Below are positions 7,651-15,197 of a stretch of DNA of 64,000 nucleotides, in pieces; the stretch's first letter is position 1, and each line of letters opens with the position of its first letter. The position numbers were made by a program, and so were the translations under genes. The notes beneath the pieces were generated by a model that had not been told where the DNA came from, ran no database searches, and worked only from the letters and a program-made list of their open reading frames with translations. This DNA is from Mycolicibacterium tokaiense (GTDB taxonomy: Bacteria; Actinomycetota; Actinomycetes; Mycobacteriales; Mycobacteriaceae), in NCBI RefSeq assembly GCF_010725885.1, contig NZ_AP022600.1, positions 2,480,001-2,544,000 on the forward strand. Reading direction: 5' to 3'.

Positions 7651-9126
7651 GTGACACCTGCCCTTCCTCCCTCCGTCCGAACCCAGGCCTTCATCGACGG
7701 AGAGTTCGTCGATGCCGCCGACGGCTCCACCTTCGACAGCCTGTCCCCGGCCACGGGGGAGCTGATCGCAGCCGTCGCCTCCTGCGCAGACCAGGACATC
7801 GACCGCGCCGTCGCCTGCGCCCGCGCTGCGTTCGTCCGCGGCGACTGGAGCCGCATGGCGCCCGGCGAGCGGAAGAAGATCCTGTTCGCCTTCGCCGATC
7901 TGATCGAGCAGAACCGCGAGGAGTTGGCGCTCACCGAATCCATCGACGCGGGCAAGCCCATCTCCGACTGCCGCGATTTCGACATCCCCGATGTGGTGAA
8001 CACCCTGCGCTGGTATGCCGAGGCCGCCGACAAGGTGTTCGGCAAGGTGTCCCCGACAGGTGAGGACCATCTGGGGCTCATCGTCCGCGAGCCGGTCGGG
8101 GTGGTCGGTGGAGTGCTGCCGTGGAACTTCCCGATGGCGATGCTGGCCTGGAAGATCGGCCCGGCCCTGGCCACGGGGAACTCCGTGGTGATCAAGCCAC
8201 CCGAGCTGGCCAGTCTGACCATGTTGCGCCTCGCCGAGTTGGCCTTTGCGGCCGGCGTTCCGCGCGGGGTGTTCAACGTGGTGCCCGGGCTGGGCCATAT
8301 CGCCGGCAAGGCGCTGGGCCTTCACATGGACGTCGACATGGTGACGTTCACCGGCTCCACCGAAGTGGGTCGGGCGTTTCTGCGGTACTCCGCGGACAGC
8401 AACCTCAAGGGCATCGTGCTCGAGTGCGGAGGCAAGAGCCCGCAGATCGTGATGCCGGACTGCCGGGACGACATCGAGACCGTTGCCGCTGATCTCGCCG
8501 AGGCCGCGTTCTGGAACGCGGGGCAGAACTGCAGTGCCGGATCCCGCATCCTCGTCCACCGCTCGATCAAGGACGACCTGGTGGCGGCGCTGGCCAGGGA
8601 GGCCGAGAAGCGGGTGGCCGGCGAACCCACGGCGGATCAGACGTCACTGGGACCGCTGATCGAATCGCCGGCTCTGGACCGCGTTCTGGGCTACATCGAC
8701 GCGGCCCGCGCCGATGGGGCACGGATCGTCACGGGTGGCGAGCGGATACTGACCGAGACCGGTGGCTGGTTCGTCGGTGCCACTGTGCTGGACGAGGTGC
8801 GGCCGGACATGAGCGTGGCCCGCGAGGAGATCTTCGGCCCGGTGGTCGCGGTGCTGGCGTTCGACACCGACGCCGAGGCACTCGAGCTGGCCAACGACAC
8901 CCAGTACGGGCTGGCCGCCACCGTGTGGTCGAAGGACATCGACGTGGCACTGCGGACCGCCCGCGGTGTGCGGGCCGGGACGGTGGCCGTCAACGGCTAC
9001 AGCGAGGGTGACATCACCACCCCCTTCGGGGGCTACCGGATGTCGGGGTTTGGCGGCCGTGACAACGGCCTCGAGGCTCTGGAGCAGTACACCGAACTCA
9101 AGACTATCTGGATCACCTTGCACTGA
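7651..9126 (+). CDS. Aldehyde dehydrogenase (NAD(P)+), catabolic operon member
   Basis: Full-length 491-residue aldehyde dehydrogenase starting at GTG 7651. The motif PWNFP opens the coenzyme domain and FTGSTEVG binds NAD. General-base Glu258 lies in LECGGKSP and nucleophile Cys294 in GQNCSAG. EEIFGPVV and PFGGYRMSGFGG complete the fold. Overall character is like the broad PuuC / betaine-aldehyde group. As the last gene of the oxidoreductase-aldolase-kinase operon it probably oxidises the aldehyde released by the aldolase, for example glycolaldehyde or lactaldehyde; this is inference. A strong hairpin follows at 9141. Confidence 0.88.
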   Translation: MTPALPPSVRTQAFIDGEFVDAADGSTFDSLSPATGELIAAVASCADQDIDRAVACARAAFVRGDWSRMAPGERKKILFAFADLIEQNREELALTESIDAGKPISDCRDFDIPDVVNTLRWYAEAADKVFGKVSPTGEDHLGLIVREPVGVVGGVLPWNFPMAMLAWKIGPALATGNSVVIKPPELASLTMLRLAELAFAAGVPRGVFNVVPGLGHIAGKALGLHMDVDMVTFTGSTEVGRAFLRYSADSNLKGIVLECGGKSPQIVMPDCRDDIETVAADLAEAAFWNAGQNCSAGSRILVHRSIKDDLVAALAREAEKRVAGEPTADQTSLGPLIESPALDRVLGYIDAARADGARIVTGGERILTETGGWFVGATVLDEVRPDMSVAREEIFGPVVAVLAFDTDAEALELANDTQYGLAATVWSKDIDVALRTARGVRAGTVAVNGYSEGDITTPFGGYRMSGFGGRDNGLEALEQYTELKTIWITLH

Positions 9127-9140
9127 GCGGTGTTTGGCCC

Positions 9141-9182
9141 ACGGCCCGGCGGCATCACCTGACGGTGGTGGCGCCGGGCCGT
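9141..9182 (+). terminator. Hairpin terminator after aldehyde dehydrogenase
   Basis: ACGGCCCGGCG pairs perfectly with CGCCGGGCCGT. An inner CATCACC/GGTGGTG arm extends the stem. No U-tract follows, as is common for mycobacterial terminators. Confidence 0.6.
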
Positions 9183-9230
9183 TGTCGGCTGTGGGCGTGA
9201 AACAGGCGACCCCGAGTTTACAGAGAAAAC

Positions 9231-9246
9231 ATGTTCATATGAACAT
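9231..9246. promoter_or_regulatory. Perfect 16-bp palindrome ATGTTCATATGAACAT, candidate operator
   Basis: A perfect palindrome in an AT-rich island about 100 bp before the APC permease. It contains GTTC and GAAC half-sites as in the palindrome at 2867, though with a 4-nt instead of a 2-nt spacer. It is a plausible target of the DeoR-type protein encoded downstream. The low GC of this patch contrasts with its surroundings. Confidence 0.5.
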
Positions 9247-9345
9247 TTTTGGTTGACGTTTGATCTCATTAGTTGTTCACTTTTCTGCAAGGTCGGTAAT
9301 CCGATCACGATCTGTGGTGGTGTTTGAAATACGAAGGGGCACTCG

Positions 9346-10908
9346 ATGAGTCACGACATCTCCGGCAGCGCGCGATCCGACGAGGAACATCTGGCGCGGC
9401 TGGGTTACAAACAGGAGCTGCGCAGAACGCTGGGCTCGTTCTCCACGTTCGCCGCGGGCTTCGCCTTCATCTCCATCCTCACCGGCGCGTTCCAGCTGTT
9501 CTTCTTCGCCTATGGTGTTGCCGGCCCGGCCTTCTGGTGGACGTGGCTGATCGCGTTCGCCGGGCAGATGCTGTTCGCGCTGTGTTTCGCCGAGTTGGCC
9601 ACGCACTATCCGATGGCCGGCTCGGTGTACAACTGGAGCAAGCAGATCGGCGGCCGGGGACCCTCCTGGATAGCGGGCCTGTCCCTGACGCTGGCCCTGA
9701 TCGTCTCGACGGCCGGCGTCGGGCTGGCCATGCAGTTCGTCCTGCCCACCATCTCCGACGTGTTCTGGATCTACGGCGACGGCAGCGGGCCGTACGACGC
9801 CGCCACCAACGGCGCCATCCTGGGCTCGATCTTCATCATGTTGACCACGGTGCTGAATTCCCTTGGCGCCAAGGTGGTGTCGTTCGTGAACAACGTCGGC
9901 GTGGTGGTCGAGCTGATCGCCACCGTCTTCCTCATCGTGTTCTTCTTCGCCGCCGCCAAGCGGGGGCCGCAGGTGGTGTTCGAGTCGCTGGGGCGCGGTG
10001 ACGACAACGGTCTGGGTCTTCCCGGCGCGATGCTCATGGCGCTGCTGCTCGGTTGCTACATCATGTGGGGGTTCGACACCGCCGGATCGCTCGGTGAGGA
10101 AACCGTCAACCCCCGCCGCAACAGCCCCCGCGCCATTCTGCGGGCACTGTTCGCCGCGGGTATCGGCGGCGCGCTGCTGATGCTCGGAGCGTTGATGGCC
10201 ACCAGCGACCTCAACGCCGAGGAACTGTCGGTCAGTGGATTGCCCTACGTGGTGCAGAGCGTGCTGGGCGAGACCCTGGGCGGCATCATGCTCACCTGCG
10301 TCGCGATCGCCATCTTCATCTGCATCCTGGCGAATCAGACCGGCGCGATGCGGATGATGTTCGCGATGAGCCGCGACAACGCGCTGCCCGCCAGTCAGCG
10401 GCTGGGCCGGGTCAACAAGACCACCAAGGCCCCGGTGCTGACTGCGGTCATCACCGGTGTCGTCGCGATCGCGATCCTGATCCTCAACATCCGCCAGCCG
10501 CAGATCTTCCTCGTCGTCACCAGCACCACGGTGGTGCTGGCCCTGGTGGCCTACACCATCGTGGCGGCATCCTTCGCCCGCCGTCGGCTCAGTGGCACGT
10601 GGGTGACCCAGCCCGAGTTCTTCCACCTTGGCAGGTGGGGGGTGCCTGTCGCAGTGGCCGCGGTGGTCTGGGGTGTTGCGATGATTGTGAACATCGCCTG
10701 GCCGCGGCAATCGATCTACAACCCCGCCCCGCCGTTCCAGTGGTTCCTGCAGTGGGGTGGCGTGCTGTTCGTCGTCATCGCGCTCGGCGCCGGCCTGATC
10801 TACTACCTGGCCGTCCAGCGGCACAAGATTGGCATCCTGCCCCAGCACGCCGCGAACTCGGGTCAAAGTTCAACCCGAACAGTCGAATCCGGCGAGCCGG
10901 CTATCTGA
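9346..10908 (+). CDS. APC-superfamily amino acid/amine permease
   Basis: A 520-residue polytopic membrane protein of about 12 helices. It opens with a hydrophilic stretch and then GSFSTFAAGFAFISILTG, the glycine-rich TM1 region of the amino acid-polyamine-organocation superfamily. FAELATHYP and GSVYNW in TM2-3 resemble GABA/choline/ethanolamine-type permeases. It lies between the sugar-kinase operon and the DeoR repressor, with the candidate palindromic operator upstream. An amine carrier beside a kinase/aldolase pathway is unexpected and hints that the substrate carries nitrogen. A Gly/Ser-poor polar C-terminal tail ends the protein. Confidence 0.85.
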   Translation: MSHDISGSARSDEEHLARLGYKQELRRTLGSFSTFAAGFAFISILTGAFQLFFFAYGVAGPAFWWTWLIAFAGQMLFALCFAELATHYPMAGSVYNWSKQIGGRGPSWIAGLSLTLALIVSTAGVGLAMQFVLPTISDVFWIYGDGSGPYDAATNGAILGSIFIMLTTVLNSLGAKVVSFVNNVGVVVELIATVFLIVFFFAAAKRGPQVVFESLGRGDDNGLGLPGAMLMALLLGCYIMWGFDTAGSLGEETVNPRRNSPRAILRALFAAGIGGALLMLGALMATSDLNAEELSVSGLPYVVQSVLGETLGGIMLTCVAIAIFICILANQTGAMRMMFAMSRDNALPASQRLGRVNKTTKAPVLTAVITGVVAIAILILNIRQPQIFLVVTSTTVVLALVAYTIVAASFARRRLSGTWVTQPEFFHLGRWGVPVAVAAVVWGVAMIVNIAWPRQSIYNPAPPFQWFLQWGGVLFVVIALGAGLIYYLAVQRHKIGILPQHAANSGQSSTRTVESGEPAI

Positions 10909-10932
10909 TCGCCCGCCGGCGCCCGCCGGCTC
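10894..10932 (+). terminator. Candidate hairpin after APC permease
   Basis: GAGCCGGC (10894-10901) pairs with GCCGGCTC (10925-10932). The loop includes a tandem GCCCGCCGGC repeat (10911-10930). It begins within the last codons of the permease. There is no U-tract. Confidence 0.4.
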
Positions 10933-11020
10933 CACCGCAGTCGACCCACCGTCTAGACTGTGCAAACGAACAAGTTTCGAACACAAACCAGATCAGCGGT
11001 GATCTCGGAGACGGAGTGAC

Positions 11021-11845
11021 GTGGTGGCAGCGGGCGCCGGCGGCGACGCCGATGACGACGATGTGGATGAAGGTCGCAGCGGTGTGGCCGAACGTCGGCG
11101 GTTGATCCTCGAGCGCCTGCAGGAACAGGACTTCGTATCCGTCAAGGAGCTGGCCGAAGAGTTTCAGGTGACGGGGATGTCACTGCGTCGCGACCTGTCC
11201 GCGTTGGCCGAACGTGGCCTGCTGTCGCGGGTTCGCGGAGGTGCCACCCGGGCGCGCACGGCCGCCACCTCCCGCGTGTACTGGGAATCCGAGCGCCGCA
11301 ATGCCCAGGCCAAGGCGCGCATCGCGCGGGCGGCCGCCGAACTTCTGGTCGGCAAGACCAGCGCACTGTTCTACTCCGGCTCCACGGTCGCAAAGGTGGC
11401 CGCGGCGCTCGACGAGCGCACCCAGGCCACGCTGACCGTGGTCACTCCCTCACTGCCGGTGATCAATGAAGTCAGCTCCTGGCCGGAATCGCACCTCGTG
11501 GTGGTCGGTGGGGTCTATCTACCGGCGTACATGGCCCAGGTGGGCCCGCAGGCGGTGGCCACTCTGGGCCGGATCAACGCCGAGGTCGCGGTGATCGGCT
11601 GCGACGGGCTGACCGCCGACGAAGGACTCACCACCCCACATCAACTCGTCGCCGAAGTGGGTGCGGTCATGGTGCAGCGTGCGCGTGAGGTGGTGGTGGT
11701 CGCGGATTCCAGCAAGGTGGGCCGGCGCGGATTCGCCCCGATCGCACCGAGTTCCGCCGTGACGAAGCTCGTCACCGATTCCGCTGCCGATGCCGGTGAG
11801 GTGGAGGCTCTGCGCCGCCACGGCGTCGACGTGATCCTGGTGTGA
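11021..11845 (+). CDS. DeoR-family transcriptional repressor
   Basis: A 274-residue regulator. After an acidic N-terminal tail comes the DeoR winged-helix segment ERRRLILERLQEQ, VSVKELAEEF and LRRDLSALAERG (about residues 25-70). The C-terminal sugar-phosphate-sensing domain follows, with FYSGSTVAKVA, VIGCDGLTADEG and VVVADSSKVG. Members are released from DNA by phosphorylated sugars, which fits the nearby FGGY kinase and aldolase. GTG 11021 is used; a second GTG at 11024 and one at about 11084 are alternatives because the acidic tail is not conserved in the family. A TAGACT -10 element (10954-10959) and directly repeated CGAACA lie upstream, allowing autoregulation. Confidence 0.85.
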   Translation: MVAAGAGGDADDDDVDEGRSGVAERRRLILERLQEQDFVSVKELAEEFQVTGMSLRRDLSALAERGLLSRVRGGATRARTAATSRVYWESERRNAQAKARIARAAAELLVGKTSALFYSGSTVAKVAAALDERTQATLTVVTPSLPVINEVSSWPESHLVVVGGVYLPAYMAQVGPQAVATLGRINAEVAVIGCDGLTADEGLTTPHQLVAEVGAVMVQRAREVVVVADSSKVGRRGFAPIAPSSAVTKLVTDSAADAGEVEALRRHGVDVILV

Positions 11846-11851
11846 CGGCCG

Positions 11852-12601
11852 TCAGGGGCGCATCGTCACGCCGCCGTCGACGGCGAGCACCTGACCGGTG
11901 ACGAACGCGGCGTCGTCGGACATCAGGAACGCGCCCATGGCGGCGATGTCCTCGGGCGCACCGAAACGGTGCTTGATGGCGGCCAGGGCCTTCGCGGACG
12001 CGGCGACGTTCTCGGGCAACGCAGGCAGATTGTCGTGCAGGATCAGGCCGGGGGTGATGGCGTTGGCACGCACCTTCTTCGACCCGTACCGCGCCGCGAC
12101 CGTGCGCATCAACGCGTGCACGGCGGCCTTGCTCATCCCGTAGGCCACCCGGACCGGGCTGCCGGTGCTGGCCTGCGCCGACGAGGTGTAGACCATCGAG
12201 CCGCCGCCGGACTCCACCAGCGCGGGCACGGCGTGGCGCGAACACAGGAAATAGCCGCGGGCATTGGTGTTCATCACCGCGTCGAAGTCCTCCAGCGGCA
12301 GATCCACCCCGGCGGTGGACAACCCGTCGGCGAAGTTCGCGTAGTTGGCGTGGAAGCCGTCCAGCCGTCCGTGGGTGGACACCGCCAGCGCCACCAGAGC
12401 GGCCACCGAGTCGTCGTCGGCCCCGTCGAGATGGGTTCCCACACCGCCGATCTCAGCGGCCACGGCGGCAGCCCGGTCGGCGTCGAGATCGCCCAGCACC
12501 ACCTGTGCGCCCTCGGCTGCGTACCGGCGCGCCAGCGCGTCACCGATCCCGCCGGCCCCCGCGACGACGATGACCTTGCCGGCCAACCTCCCGGACATCA
12601 T
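11852..12601 (-). CDS. Short-chain dehydrogenase/reductase (SDR)
   Basis: A 249-residue classical SDR. The cofactor motif GAGGIGDALARRY is at the N-terminus, followed by GDLDADR favouring NAD. The catalytic Ser lies in YTSSAQAS and the Tyr-Lys pair in YGMSK. The usual NNAG motif reads NYAN, a noticeable deviation. The C-terminal VLAVDGGVTM is typical. ATG 12601 overlaps the TGA of the upstream hydrolase (TGATG), so it is translated as the second gene of that operon. It converges with the DeoR gene, with 6 bp between stops. The substrate is unknown. Confidence 0.82.
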   Translation of the reverse strand: MMSGRLAGKVIVVAGAGGIGDALARRYAAEGAQVVLGDLDADRAAAVAAEIGGVGTHLDGADDDSVAALVALAVSTHGRLDGFHANYANFADGLSTAGVDLPLEDFDAVMNTNARGYFLCSRHAVPALVESGGGSMVYTSSAQASTGSPVRVAYGMSKAAVHALMRTVAARYGSKKVRANAITPGLILHDNLPALPENVAASAKALAAIKHRFGAPEDIAAMGAFLMSDDAAFVTGQVLAVDGGVTMRP

Positions 12602-13425
12602 CACGCGGCCAACAGTGGTGCGATCCAACTGATCTCGGCAGGCAGCTGCGAACTCCAGTACGCGCCGTCATGCCCGCCGGGAGAGAACCCGCCTGCCGGT
12701 GGGGTGGGCAGCTGGGCGATGTACTCACCGGTGGCGGCGAAGAACGGATCGCTGTTGCCGCAGTCGATGCGGATCGGGATGGAGGCCAGTGCCGGGCGCC
12801 CCCAGACAGAGTTGGCCGCGTAGTCGTCGGCCGAATCGAACGCCCCCGGAGCTGCCGCACCCGACGATGTCCACAGCGCCGGGCTCACTGCGCAGATGGC
12901 AGCAGTACGGGTCGGGCCCAACCGCGAGCCCAGCAACAGGGCTCCGTACCCACCCATGGACCAGCCGATGAATCCCACCCGGGAGGTGTCCAGGCCCTGC
13001 GCGGACAGCATCGGGATCAGCTCGTCGAGCACCATGGCGCCGGCGTCCTCACCCGAGGCGCGCCGGTGCCAGTACGTTCCCCCACCGTCGACGGCCACCA
13101 CCGCAAACGCCGGCAGTCCCGCATCGACGGCCTGGGCCAGGCCCTGCTCGACTCCGCCGGCCATCACCGTGGCCGCATCGCTGCCTTTGCCGTGCAGGGC
13201 GATCAACGGTCGCAGCGGAGCGGTCTGCCCGGGCGGGCGCGCGATCGCCCAGTTGGTGGCGACGCCGCCGCGGGCGGCCGAGACAAACGATCCGGTGACC
13301 ATGGTGGGCGCCGCGGGAGCCGCCCCCGCGGCGGGCGCGCCCAGGGCACCGGCGGCCGTGGCCGCCGCCACCGAGGCCCCGAGTCGCAGAACGGTGCGCC
13401 GGCTCAGCTCAGGCATGGCGGCCAT
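12601..13425 (-). CDS. Tat-exported alpha/beta hydrolase (esterase-like)
   Basis: A 274-residue secreted hydrolase. The N-terminus carries a twin-arginine signal (SRRTVLRLGAS) and a long Ala/Gly-rich hydrophobic stretch ending near AAGAAPAAP. The catalytic Ser sits in GWSMGGYG, the classical nucleophile elbow. The oxyanion strand LIALHGKG precedes it and the His is likely in SPGGHDGAYW. The overall form is like esterase D / mycolyltransferase-type enzymes. An alternative start is Met4. It is divergent from the TetR gene at 13514 and forms an operon with the SDR. The physiological ester is unknown. Confidence 0.8.
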   Translation of the reverse strand: MAAMPELSRRTVLRLGASVAAATAAGALGAPAAGAAPAAPTMVTGSFVSAARGGVATNWAIARPPGQTAPLRPLIALHGKGSDAATVMAGGVEQGLAQAVDAGLPAFAVVAVDGGGTYWHRRASGEDAGAMVLDELIPMLSAQGLDTSRVGFIGWSMGGYGALLLGSRLGPTRTAAICAVSPALWTSSGAAAPGAFDSADDYAANSVWGRPALASIPIRIDCGNSDPFFAATGEYIAQLPTPPAGGFSPGGHDGAYWSSQLPAEISWIAPLLAA

Positions 13426-13513
13426 CTAACCACCGCACCAGCAGAAGAGCATCCACAGGTTGGTTTGAGCGAAAAGGCCCAGCGTGGCCAGGGTGGCTGG
13501 CAGCATACAAACC

Positions 13514-14125
13514 GTGACGGCAGCGGTGACTCCGAAAGGAGAACGTCGGCGGTACGCGCTCGTGCGCGCCGCCGCCGAACTGCTGTGTGAAGGCGGATTC
13601 GAGGCTGTCCGCCACCGTGCGGTCGCCAGCCGCGCCGGACTGCCGCTGGCGTCGACCACTTATTACTTCGCGTCGTTGGACGACCTGATCGTCGCCGCCG
13701 TCGAACACATCGGGCTGGTGGAAGCGGCCGCGATGCGCGGGCAGATCGAGGGGTTGTCGCGACGCAGGCGGGGCCCCGAGGCCACCGTCGACGTCCTGGT
13801 CGACTTGCTGGTGGACGACAACCCCAGCGGCGACCAGCTGATCTCGCGGTACGAGCGCTACATCGCCTGTGCCCGCCAGCCCGCGCTGCGCGGCGTACAG
13901 CGCAGGATCCTGCAGCAACGCACCGAATCGGTGGGCGAGGTGCTGGAACGCTGCGGACGGTGCGCCCGGGGGGAGACCCTGTCTGCGCTGGTGTGCGCGG
14001 TGGACGGAGCGGTGGTGTCCGCACTGGTGGACAACGCCGGCAGCCCCCGGGAAACGGCGCGCGCGACGTTGATCGACGTCATCGACGTTTTCGCACCGTA
14101 CGACAAGCGCGCCGTGCGGGTTTGA
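13514..14125 (+). CDS. TetR-family transcriptional regulator
   Basis: A 203-residue regulator starting at GTG 13514. The N-terminal helix-turn-helix is clear: ALVRAAAELLCEGG, AVASRAGLP and TTYYFASLDDL (about residues 15-60), then a helical ligand-binding domain. An upstream ATG at 13484 would add ten residues without family similarity. It is transcribed divergently from the Tat-exported hydrolase with about 90 bp between starts, so it may control the hydrolase-SDR operon and itself. The downstream SDR begins 30 bp after its stop. Confidence 0.8.
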   Translation: MTAAVTPKGERRRYALVRAAAELLCEGGFEAVRHRAVASRAGLPLASTTYYFASLDDLIVAAVEHIGLVEAAAMRGQIEGLSRRRRGPEATVDVLVDLLVDDNPSGDQLISRYERYIACARQPALRGVQRRILQQRTESVGEVLERCGRCARGETLSALVCAVDGAVVSALVDNAGSPRETARATLIDVIDVFAPYDKRAVRV

Positions 14126-14155
14126 CGATCGGCACCGGTGGTTACCTCTCCGCTC

Positions 14156-15133
14156 ATGCATGTGACCGCTGTGGTGGACGCGGCGCTGGACCGGTCGGTG
14201 GTCCTGGGCTACACCAAGGTGGGCTCGGCCCTGCGTCGGCACTGGTGGGCGGCTGACCCGACCCCTGCGGAGCTGGCGGGTCAGCGGGTGGCGGTCACCG
14301 GTGCGACGTCGGGCATCGGGGAGGCCATGGCGCGGCGCTTCGCTGAGCTCGGTGCCCTGGTGCACCTGGTCGGTCGGTCCGAGGCCAAGGTGGCGGCCTC
14401 CGCCGGGGCCATCCGGGGCGCCGTTGCAGGAGCGCAGGTGATCGAAGAGATCTGCGATGTCGGCGACCTCGACGCGGTGCGGGCCTGGACCGCTGATCTG
14501 TCCGCGCGCATCCCCGCCCTGCGCGGCCTGGTGCACAACGCCGGCGCCATGCCGCCGCAGCGGCGTGAGACCAGACAAGGGCATGAGTCTCAACTGGCGA
14601 CGCACGTGCTGGGTCCGCACCTGATGACCGAGGGATTGCTGCCACTGTTGCGGGCCGCGGGCGGCGCCTCGGTGGTGTGGATGTCCTCGGGTGGGATGTA
14701 CACCGCACCGCTGGTCGATGACGATCTGGAGTTCCGCACCGGTTACACCGGCACCAAGGCCTATGCCCGCACCAAACGCATGCAGGTGGTGCTGGCCGAC
14801 GCCTGGGCGCAGCGACTGGCCGACACCGACATCCGGGTGGAGAGCATGCACCCCGGGTGGGCCGGCACCCCCGGCGTCACCCAGTACCTGCCGACGTTCG
14901 ACAAGGTGACCCGGCCGTTGCTGCGCGACCCCTCTGATGGCGCCGACACCGCCGTGTGGCTGGTGGCCACCCGGCCGTCGTCGCGACCCGGGCACTTCTG
15001 GCACGACCGGGCGCAGCGTCCCACCACGTTCGGCTGGCAGCGATCCGAGGACCCGGCCAAGGTGCGCCGTTTCCTCGAGCAGGTGACCACCGTGACCGGC
15101 ACGACGGCCGATTGGACCGGTTTGCGCGATTGA
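14156..15133 (+). CDS. SDR-family oxidoreductase, extended retinol-dehydrogenase-like
   Basis: A 325-residue SDR. About 45 residues (LGYTKVGSALRRHWW) precede the Rossmann motif VTGATSGIGEAMARRF. NAG is intact in LVHNAGAMPP and the catalytic Ser is in WMSSGGMY. The usual YxxxK reads YARTK (KAYARTKR). The C-terminal DPAKVRRFLEQV region resembles mycobacterial dehydrogenases annotated near lipid metabolism. The start at ATG 14156 (followed by CATGTG) is chosen because upstream codons overlap the TetR intergenic space. It probably reduces or oxidises a lipophilic alcohol; this is inferred from the family only. Confidence 0.78.
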   Translation: MHVTAVVDAALDRSVVLGYTKVGSALRRHWWAADPTPAELAGQRVAVTGATSGIGEAMARRFAELGALVHLVGRSEAKVAASAGAIRGAVAGAQVIEEICDVGDLDAVRAWTADLSARIPALRGLVHNAGAMPPQRRETRQGHESQLATHVLGPHLMTEGLLPLLRAAGGASVVWMSSGGMYTAPLVDDDLEFRTGYTGTKAYARTKRMQVVLADAWAQRLADTDIRVESMHPGWAGTPGVTQYLPTFDKVTRPLLRDPSDGADTAVWLVATRPSSRPGHFWHDRAQRPTTFGWQRSEDPAKVRRFLEQVTTVTGTTADWTGLRD

Positions 15134-15197
15134 ACAGGCACATCCACGTGCGCTGACCGATGATGAAAAGCGCATTCCACCCCCGCTAGGAGGAGAT

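Noticed and set aside
10911..10930. Tandem 10-bp repeat GCCCGCCGGC
   Set aside because: Only two units, within a GC-rich terminator-like region; not a repeat array.
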